A model generated the notes under the pieces. The model ran no database searches. It was not told the origin of the DNA and saw only the letters and a program-made list of their open reading frames with translations. A stretch of DNA of 21,654 nucleotides from Bacteroides_E sp964583185 (GTDB lineage: Bacteria; Bacteroidota; Bacteroidia; Bacteroidales; Bacteroidaceae), in the NCBI GenBank assembly GCA_964583185.1, contig CAZOVL010000046.1:1-21654 (forward strand), given 5' to 3'. This document shows, one piece after another, positions 1-7,276 of this stretch (the stretch's first letter is position 1; each line of letters opens with the position of its first letter). The translations under genes were made by a program, and so were the position numbers.

Positions 1-685
1 AATCACGTTGTTTGAATTTGTAAGTTAAACCTAAAGTTACTCCAGCCATACCTTCATAGCTTTTACTACCTCCACGTTCTCCGTCAAAATCATCTTTCAT
101 TAACAATCCACGGATTTCCAGATTAAGATCTAAAGCTGGAGATAAACGGAATCTATTGATAAGACCAGCGTTAACAGTAATTTCGTCAGTACGTGGTAAC
201 TCATAGCTATGAGCCCAACCAAAACCAATGTATGGTATGAATGAATATACTCTGTTTGGTTTATAACCACCTAACATATTAGTTAAATCGAACAATATAT
301 CTGAATGTAAATTCAGCATGTTCCATTTAGTCTTATAGTATTTACCTCCGTCTTTTTCAAATGTATTACCTGTTGAGTAGTTTATATCTCTCACGCTTGC
401 ACCTTTAGCTTGAAGACCATTGTATGATAAACGTAGTCCTAAACCTGGAGTAAACCATTTTCCTAAAGAAATATCTACAGCAGGAGCTATTCTATCACCC
501 ATACTAGCCTTAGCATCAGTATCTCCGAAATACACTTGAACACCTCCTCCAGCACTGATAAACCAGTTGTTCCAGAAGCGATTAGTTTCAACTTTGTATT
601 TGTCTGTGTTCTCAGAAAACTCTTGAGCATAAGCTCCTCCTATGGAAGCCAATACCAATACAGTTGTAAGCAAAATCTTTTTCAT
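1..685 (-). CDS. OmpA-family outer membrane beta-barrel protein, 5' part (runs off left edge)
   Basis: The minus strand is open from an ATG at 685 to the window edge, giving 228 codons with no stop. Residues 1-21 form a signal peptide (MKK, hydrophobic core, ending AYA before QE). The mature part starts with a Trp/Asn-rich segment (FWNNWFISAGGGVQVYFGD) followed by alternating aromatic and polar strands, ending here at LTYKFKQRD. This layout is typical of Bacteroidales outer membrane proteins that carry an N-terminal barrel and a C-terminal peptidoglycan-binding OmpA domain; that domain would lie outside the window, so it is inferred. An in-frame ATG at 694 would add only MTN ahead of the MKK, so 685 is preferred. 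Likely role: structural outer membrane protein linking outer membrane to cell wall. The gene is divergent from radA. Confidence 0.85.
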   Translation of the reverse strand, partial: MKKILLTTVLVLASIGGAYAQEFSENTDKYKVETNRFWNNWFISAGGGVQVYFGDTDAKASMGDRIAPAVDISLGKWFTPGLGLRLSYNGLQAKGASVRDINYSTGNTFEKDGGKYYKTKWNMLNLHSDILFDLTNMLGGYKPNRVYSFIPYIGFGWAHSYELPRTDEITVNAGLINRFRLSPALDLNLEIRGLLMKDDFDGERGGSKSYEGMAGVTLGLTYKFKQRD

Positions 686-890
686 GTTTGTCATTATTAA
701 GTTCAATTTTTAATTAAGTTTTTTTGATTTTATATTTACTTAGCTCTGTCTTAGTCTAAAATCAGTTTATAAATTAAATAACAATACTCTCATTAAATTG
801 TTTTTATATATCCATTTTTTTTAATCTCATCTCCTTTAATTTCCTACTATGACATACAAAAACAAATCTACGTGAGATTAATTCTGTGTA

Positions 891-920
891 CAAAGATATA
901 GATATTGTTAACATACACAA
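891..920 (-). promoter_or_regulatory. Predicted promoter of the ompA-like gene
   Basis: On the minus strand 891-898 reads TATCTTTG, a perfect match to the Bacteroidota -7 consensus TAnnTTTG, and TTG lies at 918-920, 19 bases upstream, in the -33 position. This would give an AT-rich leader of about 200 nt. A second match (TAGATTTG) lies just downstream at 862-869. The -33 region overlaps a small inverted repeat (ATTGT at 904-908 and ACAAT at 917-921). Confidence 0.5.
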
Positions 921-1126
921 TCATTTTTTGTAAAAAAAACATCAAATCCAATTTTCACACATGAAGAAAAAGCCATATAACACACAGATATTCAATAGAA
1001 TAAATCTGGTTCTCCTCAAACAAGTACCTTGAGAAAAGAGACACTTAAAGCCTTTAAATGAATCGTATTTCACCTAATTAGCCTTAATCAGAGTCAGAAA
1101 TATTAAAGTATATGTAGTTTTTTAGT

Positions 1127-1134
1127 TACTTTTG
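1127..1134 (+). promoter_or_regulatory. Predicted -7 promoter element of radA
   Basis: TACTTTTG matches TAnnTTTG exactly. No clear -33 TTTG lies at the usual distance. Transcription would start near 1140, after the upstream in-frame GTG at 1134, so that GTG cannot be the start codon; the ATG at 1167 is used, preceded by a purine-rich GGAGAGAAGAAG. Confidence 0.6.
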
Positions 1135-1166
1135 TGTCTATTAATAAATGGAGAGAAGAAGTATAT

Positions 1167-2534
1167 ATGGCTAAATCAAAACAAGTATATGTTTGTAACT
1201 ATTGTGGACAAGAATCTTCTAAATGGATAGGGAAATGTCCTAGCTGTAACAAATGGAACACTTTTAAGGAATATATAATACCTAAAAGCTCTTCTTCATC
1301 TTTTCAGGCAGAAACCTCTTTTGCCACCCAAAGTGCTCCTATTAAACTCAATGAAATCTCAACTGAAAAGGATTTACGCATTGATATGAAAGATCAGGAG
1401 TTTAACAGGGTGTTAGGGGGCGGGTTAGTACCCGGTTCTTTAACCCTTATAGGGGGTGATCCGGGAATAGGGAAATCAACCTTGGCATTGCAGACGGCAC
1501 TCAAACTGGACAACTTAAAGGTGTTATATATATCCGGAGAAGAAAGTGCACGACAAATAAAGTTAAGAGCTAGCCGACTTGAGTACCAATCGGAAAATTT
1601 ATACATTGTCTGTGAAACGACTATTGACACCATTTTTTCCCACATCAAACAAGAAGCTCCTAATTTGGTTATAGTGGATTCCATTCAGACAATATCTAAC
1701 CCACAGATAGAATCGTCTCCCGGTAGCATTACTCAAATTAGAGAATGCACCACAGCCTTTTTACAGTTGGCCAAACAAACACATATACCTGTTTTTCTTA
1801 TAGGGCACATCACTAAAGATGGAAACATTGCCGGACCTAAAAGCTTAGAGCATATTGTAGATACGGTACTCCAATTTGAGGGTGATCAGCATTATATGTA
1901 TCGCATCTTAAGAAGTATAAAAAACAGATTTGGAAGCACCTCTGAAATGGGTATTTACGAAATGAGGCAAAACGGGCTTCACGAAGTACTCAATCCTTCA
2001 GGAGTATTACTCTCTAATAGCAGCGAAAACATGAGTGGAACAGCTGTTGCTTCAGCCATAGAAGGTGGTAGGCCTTTTCTTATTGAAACGCAAGCATTAG
2101 TTAGTTCAGCAGTATATGGTACACCTCAACGATCGGCTACAGGATTTAACATCAAAAGAATGAATATGTTATTAGCTGTTCTTGAAAAAAGAGTGGGATT
2201 TAAGTTAGCACAAAAAGATGTTTTCTTAAATATTGCAGGAGGATTAAAAATAGACGATCCGGCGACAGATCTTTCGGTTATCAGTGCCATTTTATCATCC
2301 AATATGGATGTAGCAATCGAGTCTTCATTATGTATGGCAGGAGAAGTTGGCCTATCGGGAGAAATTCGCCCCGTAAACCGAATAGAACAACGCATAAAAG
2401 AAGCAGAGAAATTAGGATTTAAACGTTTCATACTACCTTATTATAATTATAAGAATTTAGCAAACCCTTCTTCACAGATTGAACTACTCCCTGCAAAAAA
2501 GGTAGAAGAAGCATTTCGCTTTATTTTTGGATAA
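1167..2534 (+). CDS. radA: DNA repair protein RadA (Sms)
   Basis: The 455-aa product is a RecA-like, branched-DNA-processing ATPase that promotes branch migration during recombination and helps resolve stalled forks in the cytoplasm. From the N-terminus: a four-cysteine zinc finger (C10, C13, C24, C27), the Walker A motif GGDPGIGKST at 96-105, a Walker B strand ending LVIVD at 167-171, and the RadA signature KNRFG at 252-256. A Lon-like S5 fold domain (about 280-455) follows. Length is normal for the family. The reading frame is open upstream to a GTG at 1134, but that codon lies in the promoter; MAKSKQVYVCNYCG is the usual RadA beginning, so 1167 is chosen. The LuxR-type gene starts 15 bases after the stop and may be cotranscribed. 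Confidence 0.97.
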   Translation: MAKSKQVYVCNYCGQESSKWIGKCPSCNKWNTFKEYIIPKSSSSSFQAETSFATQSAPIKLNEISTEKDLRIDMKDQEFNRVLGGGLVPGSLTLIGGDPGIGKSTLALQTALKLDNLKVLYISGEESARQIKLRASRLEYQSENLYIVCETTIDTIFSHIKQEAPNLVIVDSIQTISNPQIESSPGSITQIRECTTAFLQLAKQTHIPVFLIGHITKDGNIAGPKSLEHIVDTVLQFEGDQHYMYRILRSIKNRFGSTSEMGIYEMRQNGLHEVLNPSGVLLSNSSENMSGTAVASAIEGGRPFLIETQALVSSAVYGTPQRSATGFNIKRMNMLLAVLEKRVGFKLAQKDVFLNIAGGLKIDDPATDLSVISAILSSNMDVAIESSLCMAGEVGLSGEIRPVNRIEQRIKEAEKLGFKRFILPYYNYKNLANPSSQIELLPAKKVEEAFRFIFG

Positions 2535-2549
2535 ATATTCCTAAACTAA

Positions 2550-3128
2550 ATGAAACAGAGACACGAAATAGCAATTATAGACACTAACATCCTCTCTTGC
2601 ATTGGATTGAAATCCATTCTAGAGGGAATGATTCCACACGCTACCATACGTGTTTTCCAAGACTTTGGTGCATTTATTGATGATACACCTGATTTATATG
2701 CTCATTACTTCATATCAACACAAATTTATTTGGCACATAACTTCTTTTTTACACACCGAAAGGATAAAACCATTGTATTAGGGAGCGACAATCAACAAAC
2801 ACTACTCACTGATGTCAGAACATTGGTAGTTAACCAATCGGAGGAAAAGTTGGTGAAAGAGATTCTAAAGCTTCATCATCACGGGCACTCAAACAAACAT
2901 CAACATAAAAAAACTCCGGAAGCCGAATTAACTCCCAGAGAAATAGAAGTGCTGATTTTTCTGGTAAGGGGCTACATCAATAAAGAAATAGCCGAAAAAA
3001 TGAATATCAGCACCAATACGGTTATTACTCATAGAAAAAACATCACGGAAAAATTAGGCATTAAATCGGTCTCAGCATTAACTATCTACGCTGTGATGAA
3101 TGGATATATTGAGCCCAATAGGATATAA
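2550..3128 (+). CDS. Orphan LuxR-type transcriptional regulator with degenerate receiver domain
   Basis: 192 aa. Residues 125-188 are a typical GerE/LuxR helix-turn-helix: LTPREIEVL at 127-135, then NKEIAEKMNIS and the recognition-helix region TVITHRKNITEKLGI. The N-terminal part (about 6-105) resembles a response-regulator receiver (IIDTNIL) but has no aspartate at the expected end of the third strand, where YAHYFIST is found, so it is probably not phosphorylated in the usual way. Between the two domains lies a histidine-rich stretch, six His in residues 109-119. No histidine kinase gene is nearby. It follows radA by 15 bases and precedes a TonB-dependent receptor by 94 bases, so it may control that receptor (inference). 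LuxR-type regulators of haemin uptake genes are known in Porphyromonas; orthology cannot be judged here. Confidence 0.85.
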   Translation: MKQRHEIAIIDTNILSCIGLKSILEGMIPHATIRVFQDFGAFIDDTPDLYAHYFISTQIYLAHNFFFTHRKDKTIVLGSDNQQTLLTDVRTLVVNQSEEKLVKEILKLHHHGHSNKHQHKKTPEAELTPREIEVLIFLVRGYINKEIAEKMNISTNTVITHRKNITEKLGIKSVSALTIYAVMNGYIEPNRI

Positions 3129-3140
3129 AAAATGCAAAAT

Positions 3141-3158
3141 ATCCTCATAAATGAGGAT
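3141..3158 (+). terminator. Short palindromic hairpin after the LuxR-type gene, possible weak terminator
   Basis: ATCCTCAT and ATGAGGAT are perfect complements separated by two bases and followed by GTTTTATT. The stem is short and the T-tract is interrupted, so termination is uncertain. Being a near-perfect 18-bp palindrome just upstream of the receptor gene, it could equally be an operator. Confidence 0.35.
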
Positions 3159-3180
3159 GTTTTATTAACGAATTTTTAGT

Positions 3181-3188
3181 GAACTTTG
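3181..3188 (+). promoter_or_regulatory. Possible weak -7 element of the TonB-dependent receptor
   Basis: GAACTTTG differs from TAnnTTTG in one base and lies 34 bases before the receptor ATG. A TTTT lies about 18 bases upstream, partly over the T-tract of the preceding hairpin. An imperfect -7 would suit an activator-dependent promoter. Confidence 0.3.
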
Positions 3189-3222
3189 CTCATAATATAA
3201 AACAAATAAATAAATCACTTAG

Positions 3223-5637
3223 ATGAGCAAAAAAAACATCTTATTCATTGTACTAATCTCTACTGTCTGTTCTTTTCTTAATGCACAGAAAAAAGACACT
3301 TTACGTAATATTACCATCGATGAGATTGTAATTATTTCCACACCTAAAGAACATACCACTCTTAGAGATCAACCGATTGCTTCCACTCAATTATCCAAGA
3401 GTAATATACAAGCACTTCAAATTCGCAATTTAAAGGATATATCAGCAATAGCTCCTAATATCTTCATTCCTAATTATGGGTCGAAACTAACTTCTGCTAT
3501 TTACATTCGAGGCATTGGTTCTCGCATCAACACTCCATCTGTAGGATTATATGTAGATAACGTTCCTTTTTTGAACCAATCGTCGTTCGACTTCAATTAC
3601 GCCGACATAGAGCGTATTGATATTTTAAGAGGTCCTCAAAGTACATTATATGGTAGAAACACCATGGGAGGATTAATTAAGGTACACACCAAATCTCCTT
3701 TCAGCTATCAGGGGACTGATTTTCAAGTTGGAGCAGCCACATATAATAACTACAATGCTTCTGTAAAACACTATCATCGTACCTCTGAAAAGTTTGCCTT
3801 CTCAACCGGTGTGTTTTATGAACACGAAGGAGGGTTCTTTAAGAACAAAGGAAAAAACGACCAACGTATTGACAAACTAGATGGTTTAGGAGGGCGTTTC
3901 CGAGGAATTTACATCCCAACAGACAACCTAAAGTTTGACCTTTCCATGGGGTATGAATACAGTGATCAGGGAGGATATCCTTATGGTGAATACAACAAAA
4001 AAACGGGGGAATATTTTGAGCCGGCCTATAATGAAGACAGCAAATACAGACGAGGTCTTTTCAATATGGGATTAAACGTGGAATATCAAGCAAAACACTT
4101 CACTTTAAGTGCAGTTACCGGATTTCAAAACCTGAGAGACCGTATGTTCTTAGATCAAGATTTCACAACTGACACGATTTTCACTATTGAGCAAAAACAA
4201 AAGCTTAACAGTATTTCTGAGGAGATTATATTTAAATCTAAAGAAGGACAAAAATGGGAATGGACATCCGGTGTCTTTGGTTTTTATCAGTGGTTAACCA
4301 CTAAAGGTCCGGTAACCTTCTATGAGCAAGGGGTGAAAAATGTATTGGAACACAACATTAATAGTGTTATGCCTAAAGACCCACCAATGAATATGAAGTT
4401 TAAAGATAACAGTCTATATGTAGATGGCGTATTTGACACGCCCGTTTTAAGTGCAGCCGCTTTCCATCAATCTACCTTAAACGACCTATTTATTCCGGGC
4501 TTATCGTTTACTGTAGGGCTTCGTTTGGATTACGAAAAGAATAAGATTAAATATAACTCCAACAGTTCCACCTCATACTTATTCACATTACAGACACCTA
4601 TGATGCCTTTAGCTTTAAATCAAACCATAAACCCTATACTCAAAGGATCATTAAGTGATGATTACGTACAATTATTACCTAAGTTCTCTTTACAATATAA
4701 GTTCAACAAGAATAATGTATATGCCACCGTGTCTAAAGGGTACAGATCGGGAGGATATAATGTACAAATGTTCAATGGGTTGGTTCAATCGGCTATGCGA
4801 AACGACATGATGACAAATGTAGGGAACGAAGCAATAGAAACATTAGAAAAAATAAAAGAAAACCCCAAGCTACCTCCTGTTGCTATAGCTAAAATAGATG
4901 AGATCATAACCAATATAGAGTCTTTTACTCAGCCTGAACCTATTGACATTGAAAAAGCAACCAAATTCAAGCCGGAATATTCCTGGAACTTTGAAGTGGG
5001 AAGTCACCTGACTTTATTCAATGATAAACTAGATTTGGATTTAGCTGCTTATTTAATGAATACTCGCGACCAACAAATATCCAAGTTTGAACGAAGTGGA
5101 TTAGGGCGTATCACTGAAAATGCAGGAAAAAGCAGAAGCTATGGTGCAGAAGCAGCTTTAGCACTAAAAATAACTGACGCTTTACGCTTCAATGCATCGT
5201 ATGGATACACGCACGCCACCTTCACGGATTATGTGGTGCAAGAAGCTAATAAACAGGAAGGAATTGAAGAGATTACCTTCAATGGTAATAGAATCCCTTT
5301 CAGCCCTACGCATACTTTCTCTGTGGGTGCTAATTATTTACACAAGCTGCCTAATCGTGCTTGGTTGGATTATATCCGATTTGATGCACAATACAACGGA
5401 GCAGGCAAAATTTATTGGACAGAGGAAAACGATGTAAGCCAGTCTCTTTACGGTTTGCTGAATGGCAAAATTAGTTTTATTAAAGGAAATGCACAAGCCG
5501 ATTTATGGGTAAGAAATGCATTAAATAAAGATTATGGAACCTTCTATTTTGAATCTGCAGGTACAGGTACAATGAAAGGGTTTATGCAAAAAGGAAGACC
5601 GGTTCAAATAGGTATAAACTTAAGATGTCAATTTTAA
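3223..5637 (+). CDS. TonB-dependent outer membrane receptor
   Basis: The 804-aa product is a ligand-gated outer membrane importer energised by TonB. Residues 1-22 are a signal peptide (hydrophobic core, LNAQ). DEIVIIST at 33-40 is a candidate TonB box. The plug domain covers about 45-158 and includes the conserved RGPQSTLYGRNTMGG at 136-150. The rest is a 22-strand-type barrel of alternating aromatic residues ending in a C-terminal Phe, the usual BAM signal. It lacks the carboxypeptidase-regulatory-like N-terminal extension of SusC proteins and no SusD gene is adjacent, so a siderophore, haem, cobalamin or metal substrate is likelier than a glycan; the sequence does not say which. Residues about 520-582 form a charged, helix-like insertion in a predicted extracellular loop. 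The LuxR-type gene just upstream is a plausible regulator. Confidence 0.93.
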   Translation: MSKKNILFIVLISTVCSFLNAQKKDTLRNITIDEIVIISTPKEHTTLRDQPIASTQLSKSNIQALQIRNLKDISAIAPNIFIPNYGSKLTSAIYIRGIGSRINTPSVGLYVDNVPFLNQSSFDFNYADIERIDILRGPQSTLYGRNTMGGLIKVHTKSPFSYQGTDFQVGAATYNNYNASVKHYHRTSEKFAFSTGVFYEHEGGFFKNKGKNDQRIDKLDGLGGRFRGIYIPTDNLKFDLSMGYEYSDQGGYPYGEYNKKTGEYFEPAYNEDSKYRRGLFNMGLNVEYQAKHFTLSAVTGFQNLRDRMFLDQDFTTDTIFTIEQKQKLNSISEEIIFKSKEGQKWEWTSGVFGFYQWLTTKGPVTFYEQGVKNVLEHNINSVMPKDPPMNMKFKDNSLYVDGVFDTPVLSAAAFHQSTLNDLFIPGLSFTVGLRLDYEKNKIKYNSNSSTSYLFTLQTPMMPLALNQTINPILKGSLSDDYVQLLPKFSLQYKFNKNNVYATVSKGYRSGGYNVQMFNGLVQSAMRNDMMTNVGNEAIETLEKIKENPKLPPVAIAKIDEIITNIESFTQPEPIDIEKATKFKPEYSWNFEVGSHLTLFNDKLDLDLAAYLMNTRDQQISKFERSGLGRITENAGKSRSYGAEAALALKITDALRFNASYGYTHATFTDYVVQEANKQEGIEEITFNGNRIPFSPTHTFSVGANYLHKLPNRAWLDYIRFDAQYNGAGKIYWTEENDVSQSLYGLLNGKISFIKGNAQADLWVRNALNKDYGTFYFESAGTGTMKGFMQKGRPVQIGINLRCQF

Positions 5638-5708
5638 TCAGATAGTATTTTATTAGTATGCAATGTAAGAGTTAATCACCCAAAGACAACTGAGGGAATT
5701 AACAACAA

Positions 5709-5742
5709 AAAAGCCAACTTTTAGTCAAGTTGGCTTTTCTTA
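5709..5742. terminator. Bidirectional rho-independent terminator between receptor gene and metA
   Basis: AAAAGCCAACTT (5709-5720) pairs perfectly with AAGTTGGCTTTT (5727-5738) around a 6-base loop. T-rich tracts follow on both strands, so it can end both the plus-strand receptor transcript and the minus-strand metA transcript. Confidence 0.85.
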
Positions 5743-5760
5743 TCAGCTACAAAAGGAGCT

Positions 5761-6678
5761 TTAAATTATATCCTCTATATTATAAGGTGTCTCTTGGTAA
5801 ACAAAATAATTCAGCCAATTAGAAAACAATAGGTTGCCGTGACTTCTCCAACGTACAATAGGTGAATTATTAGGATCATCATTCAAATAGTAATTCTGAG
5901 GAATATTAATGTCTAATCCTTTCGCCACATCTCTTTTATACTCAGAGTCTAATGTAAGTGGTGAATATTCTGAATGACCTGTAACATAAAATTCTCTACC
6001 ATTACGGGCGCTCATTAAGTAAACCCCTGCATCGTCCGATTCGCTTAACAGCGTAATTTCAGGTACTTTCAATATATCCTCCCTGCGAACTTCTGTATAA
6101 CGACTATGAGGAACATAAAAACAATCGTCAAACCCCCTAAAAATAGGATGTAACGGATTGAGCGGTTTATGTTTAAATACCCCGGATATCTTTTCATCTA
6201 ACGGATATTTTGGAATACCAAAATGATGATAAAGTCCTGCTTGAGCTGCCCAACAAATATAAAAAGTAGAGGTAACATTTGTTCTGCTCCAAGAAAAAAT
6301 CTCCTGAATTTCGCTCCAATAGGTTACATCTTCAAAAGCAAATTGCTCTACAGGAGCTCCGGTAATAATCATTCCATCGAACTTTTCCTTTTTCAGCTTT
6401 TCATAATCTGTATAAAAAGCTTGCATATGTTCAATAGGTGTATTCTTTGAGGTATGACTGCTTATTTTCATAAACGTAATCTCTACCTGCAATGGAGTGT
6501 TAGATAGTAAACGAATTAAATCGGTTTCTGTGGTAATTTTCAAAGGCATTAAGTTCAAAATAACCAAACGTAAAGGACGAATATCTTGCGTTGTTGCTCT
6601 TGATTCATCCATAACAAAGATATTTTCTTTCTTTAGTATATCAACAGCAGGTAAACTATCGGGTAATGTTAATGGCAT
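5761..6678 (-). CDS. metA: MetA-family homoserine O-acyltransferase, predicted to use acetyl-CoA
   Basis: The 305-aa enzyme acylates the hydroxyl of L-homoserine, the first committed step of methionine synthesis. The fold is the glutamine-amidotransferase-like MetA type, not MetX. Catalytic residues are present at their usual numbers: nucleophile C142 (FYICWAAQAG), H235 and E237 (YVTGHSE). In this family the residue at position 111 sets the acyl donor: Gly for succinyl-CoA, as in E. coli, and Glu for acetyl-CoA. Counting from this start gives E111 in GAPVEQF, so this should be a homoserine O-acetyltransferase although automatic annotation often says succinyltransferase. The agreement of 111, 142, 235 and 237 with family numbering also supports the ATG at 6678. 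The gene stands alone between the shared terminator and its own leader. Confidence 0.95.
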   Translation of the reverse strand: MPLTLPDSLPAVDILKKENIFVMDESRATTQDIRPLRLVILNLMPLKITTETDLIRLLSNTPLQVEITFMKISSHTSKNTPIEHMQAFYTDYEKLKKEKFDGMIITGAPVEQFAFEDVTYWSEIQEIFSWSRTNVTSTFYICWAAQAGLYHHFGIPKYPLDEKISGVFKHKPLNPLHPIFRGFDDCFYVPHSRYTEVRREDILKVPEITLLSESDDAGVYLMSARNGREFYVTGHSEYSPLTLDSEYKRDVAKGLDINIPQNYYLNDDPNNSPIVRWRSHGNLLFSNWLNYFVYQETPYNIEDII

Positions 6679-6682
6679 ATCA

Positions 6683-6752
6683 ATAAATATTAAATGAAAT
6701 ATTCAACATAAAACTCCTCAGCGTAGAATACGCTATTAAAAACACAAATATA
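6683..6752 (-). promoter_or_regulatory. Predicted metA promoter and structured leader
   Basis: On the minus strand 6745-6752 reads TATATTTG, an exact TAnnTTTG match; the -33 is not evident. Transcription would start near 6738. The leader then begins with a 15-base perfect hairpin at 6720-6734 (AGCGTA, loop TTC, TACGCT), followed by GAGGAG. Four bases after AGGAG lies an ATG (6707-6709) opening a 9-codon ORF whose TGA (6680-6682) is one base before the metA ATG. The hairpin could act in RNA stability or regulation; no known SAM riboswitch pattern was recognised. Confidence 0.4.
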
Positions 6753-6871
6753 ATTAATAAAACCATAGATTTTAATAGGATTAGGCTCTCTTTTCCTTTA
6801 ATAATCCTCATATCCGAATAAATTAAACTATTTTAATCAGCAAAACGCTTACTAGTCACAAATAAAAACCT

Positions 6872-6879
6872 TATTTTTG
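6872..6879 (+). promoter_or_regulatory. Predicted -7 promoter element of the ferredoxin gene
   Basis: TATTTTTG is an exact TAnnTTTG match 44 bases before the ferredoxin ATG, which gives a leader of about 38 nt. The -33 position lacks a clear TTTG. Confidence 0.55.
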
Positions 6880-6923
6880 CTTCACGTAATTTTTAGTACT
6901 ATTAACTTAAAAAATAAAGAACA

Positions 6924-7094
6924 ATGGCTTACGTAATTAATGACGACTGTATTGCTTGTGGATCTTGTCTTGACGAATGTCCTGTTGAGGCTATCTCAGA
7001 AGGTGATATTTATGTAATTGATGCTGATTTATGTACAGATTGTGGTACTTGTGCTGACATCTGTCCTTCAGAAGCAATTCACCCGGAAGACTAA
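6924..7094 (+). CDS. 2[4Fe-4S] bacterial-type ferredoxin
   Basis: A 56-aa electron carrier of the clostridial two-cluster type. Two cysteine motifs are complete: C9-x2-C12-x2-C15-x3-C19-P and C37-x2-C40-x2-C43-x3-C47-P. Each of these supplies three cysteines to one cluster and the fourth to the other. The protein starts MAYVINDDCIACG and is strongly acidic (many Asp and Glu), as usual for ferredoxins. It has its own promoter and terminator, so it is a single-gene unit, consistent with a general redox carrier for pyruvate:ferredoxin oxidoreductase, hydrogenase or Rnf-type partners (inference). The gene is short and easily missed by length-limited gene calling. A purine-rich AATAAAGAACA precedes the ATG. 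Confidence 0.97.
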   Translation: MAYVINDDCIACGSCLDECPVEAISEGDIYVIDADLCTDCGTCADICPSEAIHPED

Positions 7095-7117
7095 GCAAAT
7101 ACGGTTAATAACCGAAC

Positions 7118-7156
7118 AAAAAAGGAGAAAGTCAAAATGATTTTCTCCTTTTTTTA
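7118..7156 (+). terminator. Rho-independent terminator of the ferredoxin gene
   Basis: AAAAAAGGAGAAA (7118-7130) pairs with TTTCTCCTTTTTT, with an 11-base loop, and the right arm ends in a run of seven T. The mirrored A-tract on the left could also allow some function on the other strand. Confidence 0.85.
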
Positions 7157-7276
7157 TACCTTTAATGTCTATTATTGGGATAGATAAAGGAAAAAGATAA
7201 GGATTTTCTGTTTCAAAAATAAATAGAGGCTAGTTTAAATCTAAACCTGTATCTTATAAATTCATAATGCAAAACT

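Larger units (their letters stand above)
686..1166. other. Gene-free divergent region between the ompA-like gene and radA
   Basis: About 480 bases without a convincing gene. It is strongly AT-rich. It holds the two candidate minus-strand -7 boxes for the ompA-like gene, the long leader of that gene (roughly 686-884) and the radA promoter (1127-1134). A 23-codon plus-strand ORF starting at 961 exists but has no supporting ribosome site or family match. No RNA gene or repeat was recognised. Confidence 0.6.

Noticed and set aside
961..1032. A 23-codon plus-strand ORF (MKKKPYNTQIF...) in the gap before radA
   Set aside because: No ribosome site, imperfect -7 upstream, no recognisable family and AT-rich surroundings where short ORFs arise by chance.
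5192..5437. 81-codon plus-strand ORF inside the TonB receptor gene, and other long frames opposite radA, mfd, lutB and rny
   Set aside because: They overlap well-supported genes entirely, lack ribosome sites or promoters and have unnatural compositions; they are shadows.
3223..5637. SusC/SusD-type polysaccharide utilization locus
   Set aside because: The receptor lacks the SusC N-terminal extension, and no SusD, glycosidase or hybrid regulator gene is nearby.
6683..6923. SAM riboswitch upstream of metA
   Set aside because: The leader after the predicted start is only about 60 nt and shows one short hairpin; no SAM-I or SAM-II core or pseudoknot pattern was recognised. A 7-base stem at 6777-6808 lies upstream of the predicted promoter.
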